Positions 10,130 through 16,994 of a DNA stretch of 64,000 nucleotides are shown here, in pieces; position 1 is the stretch's first letter, and each line of letters opens with the position of its first letter. Source of the DNA: Xanthomonas sp. (lineage in GTDB: Bacteria; Pseudomonadota; Gammaproteobacteria; Xanthomonadales; Xanthomonadaceae). Both the position numbers and the translations under genes were made by a program. Where the stretch lies: contig JADFDQ010000001.1 in assembly GCA_018262705.1 (NCBI GenBank), forward strand, positions 266,112 to 330,111, read 5' to 3'. The notes under the pieces were generated by a model. The model was not told where the DNA came from. It saw only the letters and a list, made by a program, of their open reading frames with translations, and searched no databases.

Positions 10130-11125
10130 ATGGCTTCGATGAATCTGGATTCCAACGTCCCCGCGTTGCGCGTGCGCGACCTACGAAAAACCTACGATGG
10201 CGGCGTGCAGGCGCTCAAGGGCGTCAGTCTCGACGTCGCACCGGGCGATTTCCACGCCCTGCTCGGCCCGAACGGTGCCGGCAAAAGCACTCTGATCGGC
10301 ATCGTCAGCGCGCTTGTCAACAAGACCTCGGGAACCGTTGAAGTGTTTGGAATCGACATCGACGCCGATCGCAGCGCGGCGATGCGACAGATCGGCCTGG
10401 TGCCGCAGGAATTCAACTTCAACATGTTCGAAAAGCCGCTGGATATCTGCGTGAACTACGCGGGTTTTTACGGCGTGCCGCGTGCCGAAGCCTTGCGCCG
10501 CGCGGAAGAGGAACTGAGGTGGGCGCATTTGTGGGAGAAGGCGCATACCACCAGCCGCACGTTGTCGGGGGGAATGAAGCGGCGGCTGATGATCGCCCGC
10601 GCAATGATGACCCGGCCCCGTCTGTTGATCCTCGATGAGCCGACCGCGGGCGTGGACATCGAAATCCGCCGCGACATGTGGAAGACGCTGCAGGAGATCA
10701 ACGCCGCCGGCACCACCATCATTTTGACCACGCACTACCTTGAAGAAGCCGAAAGCCTGTGCCGAAACCTGGCCATCATCGACCACGGCCTCATCATCGA
10801 GCGCGGACCGATGAAATCGCTGCTGGCCAAGCTCGATGTGGAAGGTTTTCTGTTCGACGTCGACGGCCCGCTGCCGGCGGAGCTTCCAAACATTGATGGC
10901 GTCGCGCTGACGGCGCGCGATGCGCAAACGCTGGATCTGGACATGCCGCGGGCGATGGATCTGAACCGGGTGTTCGCCGCCTTCGAACAGGCGGGAATCC
11001 GGGTGCGCTCGATGCGCACCAAGAGCAATCGGCTGGAGGAATTGTTCGTGCGCCTGATTGGGCGTGGCGAAAACGGCGGGGAAAAGGCAATGCCCGAAGC
11101 AGCGGGCGAGGGCGGACAACAATGA
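10130..11125 (+). CDS. yadG: ABC exporter ATP-binding protein, YadG type
   Basis: The 331-residue ATPase has Walker A GPNGAGKST, signature LSGGMKRR, Walker B LLILDEPTAGVD and an H-loop in TTHYLEEAE. A C-terminal extension follows, as in E. coli YadG. The ATG at 10130 was chosen because homology starts just after it, and another ATG three codons later is equally possible. A TATACT sequence at 10095-10100 could be its -10 element. The stop overlaps the permease start by 4 bp. The substrate of YadGH exporters is not established. Confidence 0.9.
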   Translation: MASMNLDSNVPALRVRDLRKTYDGGVQALKGVSLDVAPGDFHALLGPNGAGKSTLIGIVSALVNKTSGTVEVFGIDIDADRSAAMRQIGLVPQEFNFNMFEKPLDICVNYAGFYGVPRAEALRRAEEELRWAHLWEKAHTTSRTLSGGMKRRLMIARAMMTRPRLLILDEPTAGVDIEIRRDMWKTLQEINAAGTTIILTTHYLEEAESLCRNLAIIDHGLIIERGPMKSLLAKLDVEGFLFDVDGPLPAELPNIDGVALTARDAQTLDLDMPRAMDLNRVFAAFEQAGIRVRSMRTKSNRLEELFVRLIGRGENGGEKAMPEAAGEGGQQ

Positions 11126-11892
11126 GTCATCCCAACCTCGTCGCGCTGGTCACCGTCGCGCGTCGGGAAATCATGCGCATTCTGCGGATCTGGACCCAGA
11201 CCCTGATTCCGCCGGCGATCACGATGACGCTGTATTTCATGATCTTCGGCGGGCTGATCGGTTCGCGGGTGGGCAAGATGGGCGGGCTGGACTACATGGA
11301 GTTCATCGTCCCCGGCCTGGTGATGATGAGCGTCATCCAGAACAGCTACGGCAACATTTCCAGTTCGTTTTTCGGCGCCAAGTTCGGCCGCTACATCGAA
11401 GAGCTGCTGGTCAGCCCGGCACCGGACTGGGTGATCCTCGCCGGCTACGTGGCCGGCGCGATGCTGCGCGGGATCATGGTTGGCATCATCGTGATGATCA
11501 TCGCGATGTTCTTCACTACCGTCCACGTCGCGCATCCGCTGGTGACGGTGACGGCGGTTCTCCTCGGCGCGGTGATCTTCTCGCTGGCGGGATTTATCAA
11601 CGCCGTGTTTGCCAAGAAGTTTGATGATGTGGCCATCGTGCCCACCTTCATATTGACCCCGCTGACCTATTTGGGCGGCGTGTTTTATTCGATCACCTTG
11701 CTGCCGCCGTGGGCGCAGGCCGCCACCCACGCCAACCCGATTTTCTACATGGTCAATGCGTTCCGCTACGGCCTGCTGGGGCAAAGCGATGTGCCGCTGT
11801 GGATGGCCTATGCCTTGATGCTGGGCTTTGTGGCGGTGCTGGCCACGATTGCCTTGACCTTGTTAAAGAAAGGCGTGGGCCTGCGTAGTTAA
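11122..11892 (+). CDS. yadH: ABC exporter permease, YadH type
   Basis: The 256-residue membrane subunit matches E. coli YadH in length and in remembered segments such as MTLYFMIFGGLIGSR, FIVPGLVMMSVI, SSFFGAKF and LTPLTYLGGVFYS. It has six predicted membrane helices of the ABC-2 type. Translation is coupled to yadG. Its TAA stop interlocks with the TAA of the convergent RND gene (TTAA at 11889-11892), so the two transcripts overlap at their ends and no terminator hairpin separates them. Confidence 0.92.
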   Translation: MSHPNLVALVTVARREIMRILRIWTQTLIPPAITMTLYFMIFGGLIGSRVGKMGGLDYMEFIVPGLVMMSVIQNSYGNISSSFFGAKFGRYIEELLVSPAPDWVILAGYVAGAMLRGIMVGIIVMIIAMFFTTVHVAHPLVTVTAVLLGAVIFSLAGFINAVFAKKFDDVAIVPTFILTPLTYLGGVFYSITLLPPWAQAATHANPIFYMVNAFRYGLLGQSDVPLWMAYALMLGFVAVLATIALTLLKKGVGLRS

Positions 11893-14800
11893 ACTACCGC
11901 AGGCTTGCCCTTGAAGCGCCGTGCGATCCAATTTCCGGCATCGTCGAGCACGGTGTAGGCGGCGGGCACCACCAGCAGGCTGAGTGCCGTGGAGGTCACC
12001 AGCCCGCCAATCACCGCCCACGCCATCGGTGCGCGCATGCTGGATTCGCCGGCAAAGCCCAACGCCAACGGCAACATGCCGGCGCCCATTGCAATGGTGG
12101 TCATGATCACCGGGCGGGCGCGCTTGTGGCAGGCGTCGATCAGCGCGGCATGCCTTGGCAGGCCATGTTGGTCTTCGGCCATCACCGCGTAGTCCACCAG
12201 CAGGATGGAATTCTTGCTGGCGATGCCGATCAGCATCAGCAAGCCAATCAAGGCCGGCAGCGACAGCATATTGCGGGTGATCAGCAGCGCACCAAAGGCA
12301 CCGGCCGCGCACAGCGGTATGGCGCTCAAAATGGTCAACGGTTGCATCGGGTGCCGGAACAGCAACAGCAGCACCATGTAGATGCAGACGATGCCGGCCA
12401 CCATCGCCAGCATGAAGCCGGTAAACAGTTCGACGAAAATTTCCGCATCGCCGGTATTGATGATCGACACCCCCGGCGGCAGTGCTTTCACCGACGGCAG
12501 TTGTTGCACCTTGGCCATCACATCGCCCAGCGGGCGGCCGTTGAGTTCGGTGGTCAGGGTGATGTTGCGTTGGCGCTTGTAGCGGCTGATCACCGACGGC
12601 CCACTGCCCTCAATCATGGTGGCCACTGCGGCCAGCGGCACCGGCCCGCGTGTGCCGGGCACGCGCAATTGGCCCAGTAAATCCGGCTGCGCCAGCGTGG
12701 CCTGATCAAAACCCACGCGGATGGGAATTTGGCGGTCGGCCAGATTGAGTTTGGCCATGCGCTGCACGTAATCGCCGCTGGTGGCGATGCGCGCGGCTTC
12801 GGCAATGGCGGTGGTGGAGACGCCCAGTTCGGCAGCACGCGCAGAGTCCGGAAAAATCTGCACTTCCGGGCGCAGCAGTGAAGCCGATGACGACACGCTG
12901 CCCAGTCCGGGAAGCGTGCGCAGCTCGCGCTCCACGTTCGCCGCCGCCGCGTACAGCGCATCGGCATCGTCACCAGCCAGCACCAATTGCATCAGCTCGC
13001 CGGGCTCATTGCTCATGAAGCTCAGGCGCACGCCGGGCAGATTGGCCAGCCGCGAACGCACCTCGGTTTCCAGCGTGCGTTGGCTGCGCGAACGGGTATT
13101 CGATGCGCCCCATTCCAGCGTCAGCACCGCGCGACGCAAATCCGGCAGGCCGCTTTTGCTGGGGTCGCCCAGATTGGGCACAGACCCAATTTGGGTGAAC
13201 ACTTGTTTGAGTTCGGGCATCGGCTGCAACAGATGGCGTGCCTGCTCGGTCATGCGCTGGGTGTCTTCGATGCGCACGCCGGGTGCCAGCTCCAGCGACA
13301 GCATGCTGCGGCCCTGATCGGACACCGGGATGAAGGTGGTGGGGATCAGCGGAATCAGCGCCAGTGATGCCACGAACAATGCACCCGCAATCCCGAGTGT
13401 TTTCCAGCGGTTGTGCAACGCCTTGTCCACCCACACCAGATAGCGGCGCATCAACGCGCCGTCTTGTTCTGCGTGCGGTTTTGGCTTGAGCAAATGTGCC
13501 GCCATCATCGGCGTCAGCAAGCGCGCTACCAATAGCGAGAACAGCACCGCGGTGGCGGCGGTCCAGCCAAATTCACGGAAGAATTTGCCGGATACGCCGG
13601 GCATAAAGGCCACCGGCACGAACACCGCGGCCAAGGTGATCGACGTGGCAATCACGGCGGTGCCAATTTCATCGGCGGCATCGCGCGCGGCGTCCAGCGG
13701 TTTCTTGCCCATGCCCAGATGGCGCACGATGTTTTCGATTTCGACGATCGCATCGTCCACCAACAACCCGATCACCACGCTCAGCGCCAGCAAGGTGATC
13801 ATGTTCAGGCTGAAGCCCAGCCACGCAATCACGGCGAAGGTGGGAATGATGGACAGCGGCAGCGCAATGGCCGACACCCAGGTGGCGCGCCAATCGCGCA
13901 GGAACCAGAACACCACCGCCAGCGCCAGCAGCGCGCCTTCCCACAGCATGGTCATCGAGGACGTATACGAGCGCTGGGTTTCCTCGGACATGTCGGTCAC
14001 TTGCCGGAACGCCACGCCGGGGTGTTGCCTGGAAAGTTCGGCCAACGCGGCGCGCACGGCATCGCGCACCTTGAGCTCATCGGCACCGCGCGAACGCGCC
14101 AGCGAAAAGCCCACCACCGGCGTGCCGTTGAGCAGTGCAATCTGGCTGCGGTCGGCGTTGCCATCGTGGACGCTGGCCAGCGCGTCCAGCCGTGCGTGTT
14201 GGCCATTGGGCAGGGCAATCGTGAAGTCGCGCAAGGCCTGCGCATCGCGCACGGTATTGAGCGTGCGCACGCTTTGCTGGCCGCCGTCCTGCTCGGTTTT
14301 GCCGCCGGGGCGATCGACTTGCATCGCCGCCAATTGCTGGTTCACCGCACCGGCGGTGATGCCCTGTGCGAGCAGGGCTTGCGGGTTGAGATCGACCCGA
14401 ATCTGCCGATCCACGCCGCCAATGCGGGTGACGGCCGCCACCCCATTGACGCCATACAAGGTGCGCGCCACGTAGCGATCGACGAACCACGACACGTCAT
14501 CGGGCGGCATCGACGGCGCATCCACCGCATAAGTCAGCAGCGAGCCGACGATTTCCACTTTGGAAATCACCGGCTCCTGGATGTCCTGCGGCAGGTCCAT
14601 GCGGATGCGCGTGACCGCATCCTTGGCATCGTTCAACGCTTCCAGCAGGTTGGCGTCGATGCGAAATTCGATCACGGTGGTGGACTGCCCATCCACCACC
14701 GTGGAAAACACGCGCTTGACGTGGTTGAGCGTGGCCACCGCGTCTTCCACCTTGCGCGTCACTTCGGTTTCCAGCTGCTGCGGTGACGCGCCGGGTTGGG

Positions 14801-14960
14801 TGATGACCACCGTCACCATCGGGAAACTGATGTCGGGAAACCGCGCCACCGGCAGTTGGTGAAAGCCCCAGAAGCCGGCCACGCACAGCACGAAGAACAG
14901 CATGATCGCCGGCACCGGGTTGCGGATGCCCCAGGTGGAAAGGGTGCCGCCGCCGCTCAT
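11889..14960 (-). CDS. RND efflux transporter, AcrB/HAE1 family
   Basis: This 1,023-residue inner-membrane proton antiporter has the classical RND layout of 12 membrane helices with two large periplasmic loops. The proton-relay aspartates are visible in LLVDDAIVEIENI, and the TM10 lysine in ASKNSILLVDYA. It is coupled by a 4-bp overlap to the membrane-fusion protein gene upstream. No TolC-like outer-membrane gene is adjacent, so a channel encoded elsewhere is presumably used. Drug or metabolite specificity cannot be inferred. Confidence 0.95.
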   Translation of the reverse strand: MSGGGTLSTWGIRNPVPAIMLFFVLCVAGFWGFHQLPVARFPDISFPMVTVVITQPGASPQQLETEVTRKVEDAVATLNHVKRVFSTVVDGQSTTVIEFRIDANLLEALNDAKDAVTRIRMDLPQDIQEPVISKVEIVGSLLTYAVDAPSMPPDDVSWFVDRYVARTLYGVNGVAAVTRIGGVDRQIRVDLNPQALLAQGITAGAVNQQLAAMQVDRPGGKTEQDGGQQSVRTLNTVRDAQALRDFTIALPNGQHARLDALASVHDGNADRSQIALLNGTPVVGFSLARSRGADELKVRDAVRAALAELSRQHPGVAFRQVTDMSEETQRSYTSSMTMLWEGALLALAVVFWFLRDWRATWVSAIALPLSIIPTFAVIAWLGFSLNMITLLALSVVIGLLVDDAIVEIENIVRHLGMGKKPLDAARDAADEIGTAVIATSITLAAVFVPVAFMPGVSGKFFREFGWTAATAVLFSLLVARLLTPMMAAHLLKPKPHAEQDGALMRRYLVWVDKALHNRWKTLGIAGALFVASLALIPLIPTTFIPVSDQGRSMLSLELAPGVRIEDTQRMTEQARHLLQPMPELKQVFTQIGSVPNLGDPSKSGLPDLRRAVLTLEWGASNTRSRSQRTLETEVRSRLANLPGVRLSFMSNEPGELMQLVLAGDDADALYAAAANVERELRTLPGLGSVSSSASLLRPEVQIFPDSARAAELGVSTTAIAEAARIATSGDYVQRMAKLNLADRQIPIRVGFDQATLAQPDLLGQLRVPGTRGPVPLAAVATMIEGSGPSVISRYKRQRNITLTTELNGRPLGDVMAKVQQLPSVKALPPGVSIINTGDAEIFVELFTGFMLAMVAGIVCIYMVLLLLFRHPMQPLTILSAIPLCAAGAFGALLITRNMLSLPALIGLLMLIGIASKNSILLVDYAVMAEDQHGLPRHAALIDACHKRARPVIMTTIAMGAGMLPLALGFAGESSMRAPMAWAVIGGLVTSTALSLLVVPAAYTVLDDAGNWIARRFKGKPAVV

Positions 14961-16039
14961 GGGGCGCTGCCGCTGGCCGCAACGATGCGGATCAAATCGC
15001 CGTCGGACAGGAAGCCGGCACCGGCGCTGACCACTTGCTCGCCGGCCTTCAGCCCGCTGCGGACTTCAACCTGGCCACCGTCACTACTGCCCGGTTCAAC
15101 GCGCACACGCGTGGCGTGTTTACCATCGCGCACCACGAACACATAGGCATGGCCATCGCGGCGCAGCACGGCACTGATCGGAACCACCAAGGCCGCGCCC
15201 TGCCCGATCAGGATCTTGCCCTGCACATAGGTGCCCGGCTGCACTTGTTTGGGCTGCGGCAAATCCACATAGGCGGTGCCGGTGCGGCTGCTACTGTCCA
15301 CACCGGGTGTGACAGCGCGCACGCGGCCGTGCACGCCGCTGCCGTCCAGAATCACGTCTTGCCCCACCCGCACCTGCGCCAATTGCGCTTCGGGCAGATC
15401 GGCGCGCCACTCCAGCCGGTTTTGCCGTATCAGCCGCAGCAATTCGCTGCCGGCAGCCACCACTTGCCCGGGTTGCACCAGCCGCTTGGAAATCAGGCCG
15501 GCATCGGGGGCGCGCAGTTCGGCATAGCTGCGACGCAGCGCGGCGGTATCGCGCACGGCGCGTGCGGTGCCCAACTGCGCCTCGGCTTGGGCGCGTGCGG
15601 CGCGCAACTCATCCAACGCCACCGCGCTGATGTAGTGGCCCTCCACCAGCGACTGCCCGCGCGTGTATTTCGAACGCGCCAACTCGGCGCCGGCTTGCGC
15701 CTGCTGCATGTTCGCATTCGCCTGAGCCAGATCGCTATCTAGACTGCGATGATCGAGCGCCAACAGCAGCTCGCCCTTCTGCACCTGCTGGCCCACATCC
15801 ACCAGCAGCTGTGTGACGCGCAGGCCGCTGAGTTCGACCCCCAATTGCATGTCTTCCCATGCCGCCACCGGCCCCGAGGCCGGCACGCTGCGTGACAGGG
15901 TTTGCATCTGCGCCGGCACCACGCTGACCGCTTGCGCAGACGCAGCTTGCGCGCTGCGGTCTTGTGTGTGGCAGGCGGCGGTGAGCAGCGCCAGGCAAAG
16001 GGCAAGGCCTGACACGACAAGGCGAGCGGAAACACGCAT
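14957..16039 (-). CDS. RND efflux membrane-fusion lipoprotein
   Basis: The 360-residue periplasmic adaptor has a signal peptide with lipobox LTAAC (cysteine about residue 23). A beta-barrel/lipoyl region follows (VDVGQQVQKGELLLALD), then an alpha-hairpin (DLAQANANMQQAQAGAELAR region), and the second lipoyl half (LRAPDAGLISKRLVQPGQVV). It links the RND pump to an outer-membrane channel. The ATG at 16039 starts the signal peptide. An in-frame start 14 codons upstream would overlap the promoter. It is the first gene of the operon with the RND pump. Confidence 0.92.
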   Translation of the reverse strand: MRVSARLVVSGLALCLALLTAACHTQDRSAQAASAQAVSVVPAQMQTLSRSVPASGPVAAWEDMQLGVELSGLRVTQLLVDVGQQVQKGELLLALDHRSLDSDLAQANANMQQAQAGAELARSKYTRGQSLVEGHYISAVALDELRAARAQAEAQLGTARAVRDTAALRRSYAELRAPDAGLISKRLVQPGQVVAAGSELLRLIRQNRLEWRADLPEAQLAQVRVGQDVILDGSGVHGRVRAVTPGVDSSSRTGTAYVDLPQPKQVQPGTYVQGKILIGQGAALVVPISAVLRRDGHAYVFVVRDGKHATRVRVEPGSSDGGQVEVRSGLKAGEQVVSAGAGFLSDGDLIRIVAASGSAP

Positions 16040-16071
16040 GCGCAAACATCCGGTGGGGCGGGTTGGCGCGC

Positions 16072-16080
16072 AGCCTAGCA
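16072..16080 (-). promoter_or_regulatory. Extended -10 element (TGCTAGGCT) of the efflux operon
   Basis: TGCTAGGCT fits an extended -10 (TGnTAnnnT) and lies about 33 bases before the membrane-fusion start codon. The same nonamer occurs upstream of ubiA and of the GGDEF-EAL gene. Confidence 0.5.
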
Positions 16081-16102
16081 CATAACTAAACCAGCGGGTC
16101 TA

Positions 16103-16906
16103 TTAACTTGCTGGTGCGCTGGGCAAGCGAAAAAACGCGGCCGCGGTGGCGGAGCTGTGGGCGGCGGCCAGCTCGACCGCTTCGCCGCGATCCCGCGCCA
16201 ATTCTTCCACGATATGCGCCAGATACATCGGCTCGTTGCGGCGGTCTTTGGGCATCGGCGAAATCGTGCGTGGCAGCAGATAGGGCGCGTCGGTTTCGAT
16301 CATCAAACGATGGGCCGGAATGTGCTTCACCAGTTCGCGCAGATGCGCGCCACGCCGCTCATCGCACAGCCAGCCGGTGATGCCGATATGCCAGTCCTGA
16401 TCCAGATAGTCGAACAACTCTTCGCGGCTGCCGGTAAAGCAATGCACCACCCGCGGGCCAAGCTGGCCGTCGAAGTTTTTCAGCATCGCCATGAAGTCGG
16501 CATGCGCATCGCGCTGGTGCAGGAACAGCGGTTTTTGCGTGTCCACTGCAATTTGCAACTGCTTTTCGAACGCGCTGCGTTGCGCCGAGCGCGGCGAGAA
16601 ATCGCGAAAGTAATCCAGCCCGCATTCCCCCACCGCCACCACTTCCGGGTGGGTGTGCAGTTCGCGCAATTCGGCATCGCATTCGGCGGTGTATTCGCTG
16701 GCGTGGTGTGGATGCACCCCGGCGGTGGCAAACCACTGCCCGGGTTTGCTGCGCGCCAATTCGAGTGCCTTGGGCGAATGTTCGCGTGATGCGCCGGTGA
16801 GGATGGCGCGGGTGACACCCGCCGCCACGGCGCGTTGCCACACCGCTTCGCGGTCGCGGTCGAAGCTGTCGTGGCTGAGGTTCAGGCCGATGTCGATGAG
16901 GGTCAT
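16103..16906 (-). CDS. tatD: TatD-family metal-dependent deoxyribonuclease
   Basis: The 267-residue amidohydrolase-fold protein closely matches the E. coli TatD pattern: DIGLNL near the N-terminus, AGVHPH, GECGLDYFRDFS, LFLHQRDAH, VVHCFTGSREE, ITGWLCDERRG and IETDAPYLLPR. TatD acts as a 3'-5' exonuclease in DNA repair and RNA quality control. The ATG at 16906 was chosen because upstream in-frame codons lie inside the intergenic palindrome. It is divergent from hrpB. Confidence 0.93.
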   Translation of the reverse strand: MTLIDIGLNLSHDSFDRDREAVWQRAVAAGVTRAILTGASREHSPKALELARSKPGQWFATAGVHPHHASEYTAECDAELRELHTHPEVVAVGECGLDYFRDFSPRSAQRSAFEKQLQIAVDTQKPLFLHQRDAHADFMAMLKNFDGQLGPRVVHCFTGSREELFDYLDQDWHIGITGWLCDERRGAHLRELVKHIPAHRLMIETDAPYLLPRTISPMPKDRRNEPMYLAHIVEELARDRGEAVELAAAHSSATAAAFFRLPSAPAS

Positions 16907-16913
16907 GTCGCTA

Positions 16914-16987
16914 TTGTAGGAGCGCACCGCAGGGGCGCGATGGTTTTGCAGGCGACCTGGTCGCGCACCTGCGGTGCGCTCCTACAA
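16914..16987. repeat. REP-like palindrome filling the tatD/hrpB intergenic region
   Basis: Perfect 20-base arms (16914-16933 and 16968-16987) of the GTAGGAGCGCACC family enclose a loop with a further GCGCGA/TCGCGC pairing. The element occupies nearly all of the 88 bases between two divergent genes. Related copies are at 21823-21903, 28317-28469 and 40043-40081. Confidence 0.88.
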
Positions 16988-16994
16988 TGCGCAG

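Noticed and set aside
11889..16039. Complete tripartite efflux operon including an outer-membrane channel
   Set aside because: Only the adaptor and pump genes are present; the neighbouring genes are tatD and yadH, not a TolC homologue.
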